Positions 27,918 to 36,661 are shown, counted from the stretch's first letter. The stretch is DNA of 64,000 nucleotides from Burkholderia sp. (GCA_031253835.1 JAIRVP010000001.1:1-64000); one strand, 5' to 3'. Notes: generated by a model from the sequence alone, not told the origin. Program-made: numbers and translations.

Positions 27918-28787
27918 TCAGCGGCCGGCGCGGCGCAGCGCGACCTCGCCGAGCACCGCGAAATCCTGGTCGCCGCCGCCGTGCGCGAGCGCGTCGAGCA
28001 GGCTGTCGCGCACGACGCTCGCCACCGGCAGCGGCACCGACGTCGCGTCGCCGGCCTCCAGCGCGAGCCGGACATCCTTCAGCCCGAGCCGCGCCCTGAA
28101 GCGCGCGGGCTCGTAGCGCCGCTCGGCGATCATCGCGCCGTAGCCTTCGTAGACGGGGCCCGGAAACACGCTGCTGGTGATCACGTCGAGGAAGTCGCGC
28201 ATCGCGACGCCGTGCGCGCCCAGCAGCGCGGACGCCTCGCCGAGCGTCTCGATCGCCGACGCGAGCGTGAAGTTCGCGGCGATCTTCGCGACGTTCGCAT
28301 GCTGCGGCAGCGAGCCGAACCGCCAGGTCTTCTGGCCGATCGCGTCGAACAGCGGCTGCACGCGGTCGATCGCCTCGGCCGGGCCGCCGGCCATGATCGT
28401 CAGGCGCGCGGCGGCCGCCACGTCGGGCCGCCCCATCACCGGCGCGGCGACATAGTCGATGCCGCGCGACGCATGCGCGTGTGCGAGCGATTCGGCGAGC
28501 GCGACCGACACCGTCGCCATGTTCACGTGGATCAGGCCCCGCGGCGCCTGCGCGAGCAGCGCGTCGTCGAACACCGCGCGCGCGGCGGCATCGTCGCCGA
28601 GCATCGAGAACACCGCGTCGCCGCGAAACGCGTCGGCCGGCGTGTCGACGATCTGCGCGCCGAACGCCGCGAGCGGCTCGGCACGCTCGCGCGACCGGTT
28701 CCAGACGCGCACCGTGTGGCCCGCCTTCAGCAGGTTCGTCGCGATCGCCTGCCCCATTTCGCCCAGCCCGATAAACCCGAGATCCAT
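27918..28787 (-). CDS. NAD(P)-dependent HIBADH-like oxidoreductase
   Basis: A 289-residue beta-hydroxyacid dehydrogenase. The Rossmann motif GFIGLGEMGQAIA (residues 4-16) is at the N-terminus. The substrate motif corresponds to DYVAAPVMGRPDVA (about 113-126) and the catalytic Lys to NVAKIAANF (about 169). The substrate is not clear. GGAG lies before the ATG at 28787, and the longer open frame is antisense to the next gene. It probably forms a two-gene unit with the LysE exporter. Confidence 0.9.
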   Translation of the reverse strand: MDLGFIGLGEMGQAIATNLLKAGHTVRVWNRSRERAEPLAAFGAQIVDTPADAFRGDAVFSMLGDDAAARAVFDDALLAQAPRGLIHVNMATVSVALAESLAHAHASRGIDYVAAPVMGRPDVAAAARLTIMAGGPAEAIDRVQPLFDAIGQKTWRFGSLPQHANVAKIAANFTLASAIETLGEASALLGAHGVAMRDFLDVITSSVFPGPVYEGYGAMIAERRYEPARFRARLGLKDVRLALEAGDATSVPLPVASVVRDSLLDALAHGGGDQDFAVLGEVALRRAGR

Positions 28788-28883
28788 TGCCCGCTCCTTC
28801 GCTCCGTGAAGCCGCGAGTTAAACACAGATGCCGGCCGTCTGCAGCGCCTGCCGCCGGCCGGGCGCGGTGCGATACTGGACGG

Positions 28884-29651
28884 ATGGCGACCGCGACCTT
28901 CCGCTTCCACGGCGAACTGAACGCCTTTCTCCCGCGCGCGCAGCGCGACCGCGCGTTCGGGCACGCGTGTGCGCGCGATGCGACGGTGAAGCATGCGATC
29001 GAGGCGCTCGGCGTCCCGCATACCGAAATCGGCCGGCTCTGCGTGAACGATCTGCCGGCCGCGCTCGACCGGCCACTCGGCGACGGCGACCGCGTCGAAG
29101 CGTTTCCGGAACGCGCGCAGCCGGCGGCGAACGGCGCCACCGCGCCGCAACCGGCGCCGTGGCGCTTCGTCGCCGATGCGCATCTCGGCGCGCTCGCGCA
29201 ATTGCTGCGCCTCGCCGGTTTCGACACCTGCTACGACAACCACTACCGCGACGACGAACTCGCGGCGCTGGCCGAGCGGGAGAGCCGGATCGTGCTGACG
29301 CGCGACCGCGAGCTGCTCAAGCGGCGCGCGGTCGTGCGCGGCTGCTACCTGCACGCGGTGCAGCCGGCCGACCAGTTGCGCGAACTGTTCGCGCGGCTCG
29401 ATCTCGCGCCGCACATGCGGCCGTTCCGGCTGTGCCTGCGCTGCAATGCGCCGCTGCATCCGCTCGACGCAGCCGCCGCCGCGCCGCATGTGCCGGACGG
29501 CGTCCGGCAGCGGCACCGGCGCTTCGCCGCGTGCGACGTGTGCCGGCGCGTGTTCTGGGAAGGTTCGCACTGGCGGCGCATGCGCGCGGTGGTCGACGCG
29601 ATGCGCACGCCGCAGCCGCCACCACCGCCTTTCGGCAAAACCGGCGCCTGA
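28884..29651 (+). CDS. Mut7-C RNase-domain protein with ubiquitin-like N-terminus
   Basis: A 255-residue protein of three parts. Residues 1-85 form a Mut7-C-ubiquitin-type beta-grasp domain (TFRFHGELNAFL, ending VEAFPE). Residues about 90-175 form a PIN-like Mut7-C RNase domain (FVADAHLGALAQLLRLAGF with the first acidic residue; RIVLTRDREL with the second). A zinc ribbon CLRCN...CDVCR (about 190-225) follows. The family resembles the C-terminal domain of the animal exonuclease Mut-7; its role in bacteria is unproven. No strong ribosome binding site is visible. The start is chosen to match the domain edge. Confidence 0.82.
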   Translation: MATATFRFHGELNAFLPRAQRDRAFGHACARDATVKHAIEALGVPHTEIGRLCVNDLPAALDRPLGDGDRVEAFPERAQPAANGATAPQPAPWRFVADAHLGALAQLLRLAGFDTCYDNHYRDDELAALAERESRIVLTRDRELLKRRAVVRGCYLHAVQPADQLRELFARLDLAPHMRPFRLCLRCNAPLHPLDAAAAAPHVPDGVRQRHRRFAACDVCRRVFWEGSHWRRMRAVVDAMRTPQPPPPPFGKTGA

Positions 29652-29686
29652 AAAAACAAAACCCCGCATGCCGAAACATGCGGGGT
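29651..29686 (-). terminator. terminator of the small secreted Lys/Ala protein gene
   Basis: A 10-bp stem (29661-29670 with 29677-29686) is followed on the minus strand by TTTTGTTTTTT. It lies 43 bases past the stop of the minus gene and just after the stop of the Mut7-C gene. Confidence 0.88.
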
Positions 29687-29728
29687 CTCGCGACAGGCGG
29701 CCGGCGGCGCCGGCCCCGGGCGAAGCGC

Positions 29729-29962
29729 TTAGTTTGCTGCGCCTGCGTCGTTCGTGCCGGCTGCCGAAGCGGCGGCGGCCTTCGCCTTGCCCTTGGCCGA
29801 ACCGTGTTGCTTCAGCTGGTGCTTCGGCTTGCTGTGATCCTTCTTGGCCGGTGCCGGTGCGGCGGCCGACGTGTCGGCTGCCGGCGCGGACGCCTGTGCG
29901 AATGCCGAAACCGATGCGAGTGCGAATGCTGCGGCGATGATCGAAGCGAGCGTCTTCTTCAT
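29729..29962 (-). CDS. small secreted Ala/Lys-rich protein
   Basis: A 77-residue protein with a clear signal peptide (MKKTLASIIAAAFALASVSAFA) and a mature part of only Ala, Lys, Pro, Ser and His-rich sequence. It is disordered and very basic in the middle (KKDHSKPKHQLKQHGSAKGKAKA). It resembles acid-shock-type periplasmic proteins in composition only. AGGAAG precedes the ATG and a good terminator follows, so it is likely expressed. Confidence 0.75.
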   Translation of the reverse strand: MKKTLASIIAAAFALASVSAFAQASAPAADTSAAAPAPAKKDHSKPKHQLKQHGSAKGKAKAAAASAAGTNDAGAAN

Positions 29963-30322
29963 TGTTCTTCCTTTAGCGGAGAAAAAATCAAACGTACCGG
30001 TCAGTCAAGATGCGAGGCATTCGCATCGGAGCCCCAGGCCGCGAGGCCGGCTTTCGCCGTTCCGTCGCGACAAAACCTGACGCACTGGTTCCATAACGCA
30101 CTGTGTTCGCGACAAGTTGACACGTTGCTTGCGTCCCTCGGGTTTCCCCGGGGGCGGACGCGTGTTCCGGTGCCGGCAGCCCGTCCGGCGGCGGCCGGCG
30201 CGGCGCGGCAAACCCGCTCGCGCGCCATCGGGGCGACGCTTATACTGGCGTCCATCCGTTGCTGTCCCCGGAAACCGGATCGCGGCCGGTCGCCAGACCG
30301 CCGCCGTCTCGAGGCGCTCAAA
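29963..30322. other. divergent intergenic region
   Basis: This 360-base region separates the small secreted protein (minus) from the MacA-like operon (plus). TTATACT at 30240-30246 could be the operon's -10, 77 bases before the start, though its -35 is poor. TTGACA at 30117-30122 has no -10 at the proper distance. No gene is supported. Confidence 0.4.
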
Positions 30323-31528
30323 TTGCCCGATCACAATCTGGACAAACTGAAAATCGACCGGCGTCCGATCGCGCCGGCGCCCCGCCGGCGCCGGTGGGTC
30401 CGCTATGTGGCCGCCGCCGCGATCGTCGTGATCGCGATCGTCGCCGGTATCGCGCTCACCGGCCGTCCGGCCGTCGAAACCACGTCCGTCACATCCGCCT
30501 ACCCGTACCAGAACGACACGCAGCTCAATGCGACCGGCTACGTCGTGCCGCAGCGCAAGGCCGCGGTCGCGTCGAAGGGCCAGGGGCGCGTCGAATGGCT
30601 CGGCGTGCTCGAAGGCACGCGCGTGAAGAAGGACGACATCATCGCGCGCCTCGAAAGCCGCGACGTCGCGGCATCGCTGGCGCAGGCGCTCGCGCAGGTG
30701 AAGGTCGCCCGCGCGAACCTCGGCGTCGAGCAGGCCGAACTGAAGGATGCCGAGATCGCGCTGCGCCGCACCTCGGCGCTCGCGCCGCGCGGCGCGGTGC
30801 CGGCCGCGCAGCTCGACACCGACACGGCCCGCGTGAACAAGGCGCGCGCGTCGGTCAGCAGCGACCAGGCCGCGATCGCGTCCGCCGAAGCGAACGCGCA
30901 GGCCGCACAGGTCGCGGTCGACCAGACGGTGATCCGCGCGCCGTTCGACGGCATCGTGCTCGCGAAGCACGCGAACGTCGGCGACAACATCACGCCGTTC
31001 TCGTCCGCATCGGACAGCAAGGGCGCCGTCGTGACGATCGCCGACATGGACACGCTCGAAGTCGAGGCCGACGTCGCCGAGTCGAACATCGCGAAGATCC
31101 GCGCCGAGCAGCCGTGCGAGATCCAGCTCGACGCGCTGCCCGACATGCGCTTCGCGGGCCGCGTGTCGCGCATCGTGCCGACCGTCGACCGCTCGAAGGC
31201 CACCGTGCTCGTGAAGGTGCGCTTCGTCGACCGCGACGAGCGCGTGCTGCCCGACATGAGCGCGAAGATCGCATTCCTGTCGAAACCCGTGACGCCGCAG
31301 GACCGGCAGCCCGTGACGGCCGTGCAGGCGAGCGCGGTGGTCGAGCGCGACGGCCGGCCGGTCGTGTTCGTCGTGAGGGACGACACCGTGCATGCGGCGG
31401 TCGTGACGCGCGGCCTGCGGATCGGCGAACTCGTCGCGGTCCGCGGCGTGAAGCCCGGCGACACGGTCGTGCTCGCGCCGGGCGTGAAGCTGAAAGACGG
31501 CGCGAAAGTGACCGTCGCGAAGAAGTAG
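30323..31528 (+). CDS. MacA-like periplasmic adaptor (HlyD family)
   Basis: A 401-residue membrane-fusion protein. A short cytoplasmic tail rich in Arg precedes one membrane anchor (about residues 28-50). It then shows a biotinyl-lipoyl half-motif (GRVEWLGVLEGTRVKKDDIIARL), a coiled-coil hairpin rich in Ala/Gln/Glu (about 110-195), and the matching half-motif (IRAPFDGIVLAKHANVGD). Beta-barrel domains follow. No ATG is available; TTG at 30323 is eight bases after GAGG. It couples with the ABC genes downstream, eight bases away, to form a tripartite-type exporter or membrane-complex system. No outer-membrane partner is nearby. Confidence 0.88.
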   Translation: MPDHNLDKLKIDRRPIAPAPRRRRWVRYVAAAAIVVIAIVAGIALTGRPAVETTSVTSAYPYQNDTQLNATGYVVPQRKAAVASKGQGRVEWLGVLEGTRVKKDDIIARLESRDVAASLAQALAQVKVARANLGVEQAELKDAEIALRRTSALAPRGAVPAAQLDTDTARVNKARASVSSDQAAIASAEANAQAAQVAVDQTVIRAPFDGIVLAKHANVGDNITPFSSASDSKGAVVTIADMDTLEVEADVAESNIAKIRAEQPCEIQLDALPDMRFAGRVSRIVPTVDRSKATVLVKVRFVDRDERVLPDMSAKIAFLSKPVTPQDRQPVTAVQASAVVERDGRPVVFVVRDDTVHAAVVTRGLRIGELVAVRGVKPGDTVVLAPGVKLKDGAKVTVAKK

Positions 31529-31535
31529 CGCGCGC

Positions 31536-32234
31536 GTGAACGACGCACCGCCGCCCCTCGTCGAGATCAGCCACGTCGCGAAGTCGTACCGGCGCGGCAA
31601 CCAGATCGTGCCCGTGCTGACCGACATCACGCTCGATATCGGCGAGGGCGACTTCGTCGCGCTGATGGGGCCGTCGGGCTCCGGCAAGAGCACGCTGCTG
31701 AATCTCGTGGCCGGCATCGACCGGCCCGACAGCGGCGAGCTGCGCGTGGGCGGCCTCGACATCTCGCAGCTCGCGGAAGCGCAGCTGGCCGAATGGCGCG
31801 CGGCAAACGTCGGCTTCATCTTCCAGTTCTACAACCTGATGCCCGTGCTCACCGCGTTCGAGAACGTCGAGCTGCCGCTGATGCTCACGCACCTGTCGCG
31901 CCGCGAGCGGCGCGAGCGCGTCGAACTCGTGCTCGACATGGTGAACCTCGGCGACCGCACCAGCCACTACCCGTCCGAGCTGTCGGGCGGCCAGCAGCAG
32001 CGCGTCGCGATCGCGCGCGCGCTGATCGCCGATCCCGTGCTGATCGTCGCCGACGAGCCGACCGGCGACCTCGACCGCGCATCGGCTACCGACGTGCTCG
32101 CGATGCTGCAGCGGATGAATGCCGAGCTCGGCAAGACGATCATCATGGTGACGCACGACGCGCACGCGGCCGGCGCCGCGCAGTCGCTCGTGCATCTGGA
32201 AAAAGGGGAGCTGATCGATGGGCACGCCGGCTGA
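31536..32234 (+). CDS. MacB/LolD-type ABC transporter ATPase
   Basis: A 232-residue ATP-binding subunit with Walker A GPSGSGKST (about residues 43-51), signature LSGGQQQR, Walker B VLIVADEP and a switch His in MVTHD. This pattern is typical of MacB and LolD ATPases, which drive mechanotransmission rather than classical transport. The start is GTG at 31536, eight bases after the adaptor stop, with a poor ribosome binding site, so translational coupling is likely. Confidence 0.93.
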   Translation: MNDAPPPLVEISHVAKSYRRGNQIVPVLTDITLDIGEGDFVALMGPSGSGKSTLLNLVAGIDRPDSGELRVGGLDISQLAEAQLAEWRAANVGFIFQFYNLMPVLTAFENVELPLMLTHLSRRERRERVELVLDMVNLGDRTSHYPSELSGGQQQRVAIARALIADPVLIVADEPTGDLDRASATDVLAMLQRMNAELGKTIIMVTHDAHAAGAAQSLVHLEKGELIDGHAG

Positions 32235-32255
32235 CCGGCGGCGGGAGCGCGCGCC

Positions 32256-33410
32256 ATGTACGTGCTGAAGCTGATCGCGCGCAACGCACTGCGCCACCGG
32301 CTGCGCACGCTGCTGACCGTGCTCGGGCTGACGATCGCGGTGCTGGCGTTCGGGCTGCTGCACACCGTGATCGACGCGTGGTACGCGGGCGCGGCCGCCG
32401 CGTCGAGCGGGCGGCTCGTCACGCGCAACGCGATCTCGCTCGTGTTTCCGCTGCCCGTCAGCTACGAGAACCGGATCCGCGGCGTCGACGGCGTGACGGC
32501 CGTGGTCCGCTCGAACTGGTTCGGCGGCATCTATCGCGACCCGAAGAACTTCTTCGCGAGCTTCGCGGTGTCGGACAACTATCTCGACCTGTATCCGGAA
32601 TACATCATCCCCGCGCAGCAGCGCGCCGACTACGACCGCGACCGCCGCGGCTGCCTCGTCGGCCGCCAGCTCGCCACGCAGTTCGGCTTCAAGATCGGCG
32701 ACGTGATCCCGTTGAAGGGCACGATCTATCCGGGCACGTGGGATTTCGTCGTGCGCGGGATCCTCGACGGCCGCGACGATTCGACGATCACGCGCCAGCT
32801 CGTGTTCCACTGGGACTACCTGAACGAAACGGTGCGCCAGCGCACGCCGAAGCAGGCCGACCAGGTCGGCGTGTTCGTGCTCGGCGTCGCGAACCCCGAC
32901 GACGGCGCATCGATCGCGCGCAACGTCGACGCGGTATTCAAGAACTCGCTCGCCGAGACGCTGACCGAGACCGAGCAGGCGTTCCAGCTCGGCTTCGTCG
33001 CGATGTCGAACCAGATCATCGCGGCGATCCGCGTCGTGTCGTACGTCGTGATCCTGATCATCATGGCCGTGATGGCCAACGCGATGGCGATGAGCGCGCG
33101 CGAACGCACGGCCGAGTACGCGACGCTGAAGGCGCTCGGCTTCGGCCCCGGCTTTCTCGCGCTGATCGTGTTCGGCGAATCGGTCGTGATCGCGGTGGCC
33201 GGCGGCGGGCTCGGGATCCTCGCGACGCCGCCCGCCGCGAGCCTGTTCAAGCAGGCGGCCGGCGGCATCTTCCCGGTGTTCAAGGTGTCGGCCGAGACGG
33301 TCGCGCTGCAGGCCGCGTGCTCGGTGGCAGTCGGCCTCGCGGCCGCGATCGTGCCGGCGTGGCAGGCCGCGCGTGTGCGTGTCGTCGAAGGCCTGCGGGC
33401 GATCGGGTAA
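32256..33410 (+). CDS. FtsX-like ABC permease, first
   Basis: A 384-residue MacB/FtsX permease. One N-terminal helix (LRTLLTVLGLTIAVLAFGLLH) is followed by a periplasmic domain of about 200 residues. The FtsX core of three helices ends in AARVRVVEGLRAIG. It is a separate protein from the ATPase, unlike MacB. It pairs with the next permease, probably as a heterodimer. Confidence 0.9.
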   Translation: MYVLKLIARNALRHRLRTLLTVLGLTIAVLAFGLLHTVIDAWYAGAAAASSGRLVTRNAISLVFPLPVSYENRIRGVDGVTAVVRSNWFGGIYRDPKNFFASFAVSDNYLDLYPEYIIPAQQRADYDRDRRGCLVGRQLATQFGFKIGDVIPLKGTIYPGTWDFVVRGILDGRDDSTITRQLVFHWDYLNETVRQRTPKQADQVGVFVLGVANPDDGASIARNVDAVFKNSLAETLTETEQAFQLGFVAMSNQIIAAIRVVSYVVILIIMAVMANAMAMSARERTAEYATLKALGFGPGFLALIVFGESVVIAVAGGGLGILATPPAASLFKQAAGGIFPVFKVSAETVALQAACSVAVGLAAAIVPAWQAARVRVVEGLRAIG

Positions 33411-33418
33411 CGACGCGC

Positions 33419-34585
33419 ATGGCAATCCCGCTCACCTACATCGCGCGCAACCTGTGGACCCGGCGGCTCACCACCGCGCTCACCGCGGGCGGGATGGCGC
33501 TCGTGATCTTCGTGTTCGCGACCGTGCAGATGCTCGACGCGGGGCTCACGCAGACGCTCGTGTCGACCGGCGAACCCGACAACGCGGTGGTGATCCGCAA
33601 GGGTGCCGAAACCGAGATCCAGAGTTCGATCGACCACCAGCAGGCCAACGCGCTCGAGATGCACCCGGCCGTCGCGCTCGGCCCCGACGGCCGGCCGCTC
33701 GTGTCGAAGGAAGCCGTCGTGCTGATCTCGCTCGTGAAGACGTCGACCGGCAAGCCGTCGAACGTCGTGATCCGCGGCGTGTCGCCGGCCGGGCTCGCGC
33801 TGCGCCCGCACGTGACGCTCGCGGCCGGCCGGATGTTCGCGCCGGGCTCGTCGGAGATCATCGTCGGCAGCGCGATCGCGAAAGGCTTCAGCGGCACGCA
33901 GCTCGGCGACAGCCTGCATTTCGCGCAGCGCGACTGGACCATCGTCGGCATCTTCGACGCGGGCGGCAGCGGCTTCGATTCGGAAATCTGGGGTGACGTC
34001 GACCAGTTGATGCAGTCGTTCCGGCGCACCAGCTATTCGTCGATGGTGCTGCGCATCCCGAGCGCCGACGGCTTCGCGCGCTTCAAGGCCGACATCGACG
34101 TCGACCCGCGGCTGACCGACGAGGCGAAGCGCGAGCAGACGTTCTACGGCGACCAGTCGAAGTCGCTGTCGACGTTCATCAACATCCTCGGCATCACGCT
34201 GTCGACGATCTTCTCGATCGCCGCGATGATCGGCGCGATGATCACGATGTATGCGTCGGTCGCGAACCGCGTGGCCGAGATCGGCACGCTGCGCGCGCTC
34301 GGCTTCAAGCGCAGGAACGTGCTCGCCGCGTTCCTGCTGGAAGCGCTGCTGCTCGGCTTCGTCGGCGGCGTCGCGGGGCTTGCATGCGCGTCGCTGATGC
34401 AGTTCGCGTCGTTCTCGACGACCAACTTCCAGACCTTCTCGGACCTGTCGTTCCGCTTCGTGCTGACGCCCGCGATCGTCGTGAAGACGCTGCTGTTCTC
34501 GCTCGTGATGGGGCTCGTCGGCGGGTTCCTGCCGGCGATGCGCGCCGCGCGGCTGAAGATCGTCGACGCGCTGCGCGCGCAGTGA
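33419..34585 (+). CDS. FtsX-like ABC permease, second
   Basis: A 388-residue permease of the same architecture: N-terminal helix (TTALTAGGMALVIFVFATVQ), periplasmic domain, and three C-terminal helices with VANRVAEIGTLRALGFKR, the usual FtsX coupling segment. It begins eight bases after the first permease. The four genes 30323-34585 form one operon: adaptor, ATPase, two permeases. The substrate is unknown; peptide, lipid or envelope-remodelling roles are possible. Confidence 0.9.
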   Translation: MAIPLTYIARNLWTRRLTTALTAGGMALVIFVFATVQMLDAGLTQTLVSTGEPDNAVVIRKGAETEIQSSIDHQQANALEMHPAVALGPDGRPLVSKEAVVLISLVKTSTGKPSNVVIRGVSPAGLALRPHVTLAAGRMFAPGSSEIIVGSAIAKGFSGTQLGDSLHFAQRDWTIVGIFDAGGSGFDSEIWGDVDQLMQSFRRTSYSSMVLRIPSADGFARFKADIDVDPRLTDEAKREQTFYGDQSKSLSTFINILGITLSTIFSIAAMIGAMITMYASVANRVAEIGTLRALGFKRRNVLAAFLLEALLLGFVGGVAGLACASLMQFASFSTTNFQTFSDLSFRFVLTPAIVVKTLLFSLVMGLVGGFLPAMRAARLKIVDALRAQ

Positions 34586-34598
34586 CGCGCGCCGCCGT

Positions 34599-35933
34599 TC
34601 ATCCGTTCGTGCGCGGCACCCATGCGCCGTGGAACCCGGCCGGCACGCGGCGCGGCAGGTGCACGGTCGCGACCGGCCCCGCGTCGATCGCGCGCGCATC
34701 GAGGATCACGACGTCGCTCGTATCGGTCGCCGCGCGGTAGACCATCACCAGCAGCCAGCCGTCGTCCTCGTCGGTGCCGCCCGGGCGCGGCACGAACACC
34801 GGCTCGCCGTTCTGGTCGCCGGGCGGTACCGCGTAATGCGTCGTCGTGCCGCGCACGTGGTCGAAGCGCATCACGCCGCGCATTTCCGCGTTGTTCGGCT
34901 GCTCGACCGCATACAGGTAGCGATAGCGGCGCGCCGTCCGGCTTTCGTTGATGCGCGGCAATTCGATGCCGCCGTCGGCGAGCGGCCCTTCGTCGATCAG
35001 CCCGTTCGCCGTGTCGATCACGTAGCGCCACAGCTCGCCGAGCGGGTTGTCGGCGAAGCGGCCCGTGCGTGGATCCAGCCGCAGGAACGATGGATAGCGC
35101 ACCGCGTCGAGCACGATGCACGACGCGTCGCAGTCGTACGCGTTCACGACGTGCATGACGAAGCACGGCTCGACGCCGAACCAGCGCACGGCGCCGCCGT
35201 GGCGCGGGATCACGCCGATCCGGGCGGGCCGGTCGTCGTGCCAGCGCAGCGGCATCCGGTGGCCCAGCTTCAGCAGCGAGAAGTCATAGCCGACGTTCAG
35301 GTCGAGCAGCAGGCTGCAGGTTTCCGTGATCGCGAGGTCGTGCATCATCGACGGTGCGCTCAGGTCGATCTCGACGTCGACACGCTTCACGCCCTGTGCG
35401 TCGATCACGCCGTAGCGCAGCCACGGCGCGCGCCAGTCCGCGCGGAACGCAATCAGTTCGCCCGTCACCGGGTCGACCTTAGGATGCGCGGTCATCCCGC
35501 CGCCGAAGCCCGCGTGCCGCGCCGCCACGCCCAGCGAATCGAGCGCGGCCGTGATCGCGAGCGGCGCGCCGCCCTCCGACAGCGCAAGCAATTCGCCCGC
35601 ATGCTGCAGCACGTTCACGTTCGGATTGGTGTCGGGCAGATGCGGCGCCTGCCCGGGCGCATGCACGGCGGCCCAGCGCTGCGTGCGCGCCCAGCGGTTC
35701 CGGTAGCCGGTCGCGCGGCCGTCGTCGAACGCGATCGCGTGCAGCATCGCGGCTTCCGGCCACCACGACAGCATGTCGTTGCCTTCGAAGCGGCCGCCCG
35801 GCGGATTCGGGCCGTTGCGCAGCAACGTGCCGTCGAGTTCGCGCGGGATGGCGCCCGTCACGCGCAGGTCGACGATGTCGACTTCGTCGGCGACCGGCGC
35901 GATCGCGCCGCGGTTCAGGTCGAATACGGTCAT
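34599..35933 (-). CDS. carotenoid oxygenase (RPE65/CCO family)
   Basis: A 444-residue iron-dependent carotenoid-cleavage-type dioxygenase. Four iron-ligand His candidates are visible in GMTAHPKVD (about residue 152), PSMMHDLAIT (about 199), CFVMHVVNAY (about 262) and the C-terminal GFHGAWV (about 437). The N-terminal GTLLRNGPNPPGG motif is also typical. Bacterial members cleave carotenoids, stilbenes or lignin-derived alkenes; the substrate here is open. It follows the DUF2239 gene by 15 bases, so both likely share the repeat-bearing promoter at 36612-36661. Confidence 0.9.
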   Translation of the reverse strand: MTVFDLNRGAIAPVADEVDIVDLRVTGAIPRELDGTLLRNGPNPPGGRFEGNDMLSWWPEAAMLHAIAFDDGRATGYRNRWARTQRWAAVHAPGQAPHLPDTNPNVNVLQHAGELLALSEGGAPLAITAALDSLGVAARHAGFGGGMTAHPKVDPVTGELIAFRADWRAPWLRYGVIDAQGVKRVDVEIDLSAPSMMHDLAITETCSLLLDLNVGYDFSLLKLGHRMPLRWHDDRPARIGVIPRHGGAVRWFGVEPCFVMHVVNAYDCDASCIVLDAVRYPSFLRLDPRTGRFADNPLGELWRYVIDTANGLIDEGPLADGGIELPRINESRTARRYRYLYAVEQPNNAEMRGVMRFDHVRGTTTHYAVPPGDQNGEPVFVPRPGGTDEDDGWLLVMVYRAATDTSDVVILDARAIDAGPVATVHLPRRVPAGFHGAWVPRTNG

Positions 35934-35948
35934 TGCGTCGGTGCTCCG

Positions 35949-36575
35949 TCAACAGTCTTCGGCGGACGGCGGCAGGTCGCCGCGCGCCAGCGCGAGCGCA
36001 TGGTCGCGCACGTCGTCCGGCCAGCCGGCAACCAGTTCGGCCAGCCGCGCCGGATCGTTCGCATACAGCGCTCGCGCGGCTTCCTCGAAACCGGGCAGGT
36101 CGCCCGCCATCGCCGACATGAAGTGGTACGCGCGGGTTTGCGCATCGCGGTGCCGGTTGGCCGCCGCCTGCGTGCGCCGCGCGTCCTCGACGAGCTTGCG
36201 CAGCGCCACCGACGCGCCGCCCGGCTGCGCGCCGAGCCATTCCCAGTGACGCGGCAGCAGCGTGACTTCACGCGACACGACGCCGAGCTTCGGCCGGCCG
36301 CGGCCGCGCTGTTCGCTGGCGCCGGCCGGCTCGCCGGCAGCGCCGGACGCGTCGCCGGATGGCAGCGCGTAGCGCGCCCGGATGTCGTCCGCGGTGCCGC
36401 GCAGGTCGAGGTCGATCGAGCGACCCGTCGCGTCGTCGAAGATCAGGATCGTGCCGGCCATCGCCGCGCCTTCAGCCTGCCGGACCGCGAGCGCGACCGT
36501 CGCGAGCGGGCCCGACGCGAGCCGCCGGTGGCCGTCGAAGGCCGTGTACGAAGGAAGAAGCGTGGAAGTGGTCAT
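35949..36575 (-). CDS. DUF2239 family protein
   Basis: A 208-residue protein with the DUF2239 pattern: YTAFDGHRRLASGPLATVALAV at the start, IFDDATGRSIDLDLRG, then RPKLGVVSREVTLLPRHWEWL, and a helical C-terminal half ending PPSAEDC. RGRGRPKLGV has an AT-hook-like look, and the VTLLPRHWEWL segment suits a short DNA-binding or protein-binding helix. Function unknown. It is first of the two-gene unit with carotenoid oxygenase. Confidence 0.85.
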   Translation of the reverse strand: MTTSTLLPSYTAFDGHRRLASGPLATVALAVRQAEGAAMAGTILIFDDATGRSIDLDLRGTADDIRARYALPSGDASGAAGEPAGASEQRGRGRPKLGVVSREVTLLPRHWEWLGAQPGGASVALRKLVEDARRTQAAANRHRDAQTRAYHFMSAMAGDLPGFEEAARALYANDPARLAELVAGWPDDVRDHALALARGDLPPSAEDC

Positions 36576-36611
36576 CGTGGTCGCCCGCAGGCAGGAATCG
36601 GAATGACGTTA

Positions 36612-36661
36612 TTTTTATCCGGGTATTAATTGGATGTCAATATTATCCGGGTAAAAATTGG
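36612..36661 (-). promoter_or_regulatory. promoter with paired TTATCCGGGTA repeats
   Basis: Two 19-bp direct repeats, TTATCCGGGTATTAATTGG (36615-36633) and TTATCCGGGTAAAAATTGG (36643-36661), match at 17 of 19 positions, start-to-start 28 bases. On the minus strand a consensus TTGACA (36640-36635) with a 17-base spacer leads to TAAAAA (36617-36612). One copy covers the spacer, the other lies just upstream of -35. This layout fits a repressor site controlling the DUF2239 and carotenoid oxygenase genes. The regulator is unknown. Confidence 0.65.

Noticed and set aside
30117..30122. TTGACA upstream of the MacA-like gene
   Set aside because: No usable -10 at 16-18 bases; likely chance.
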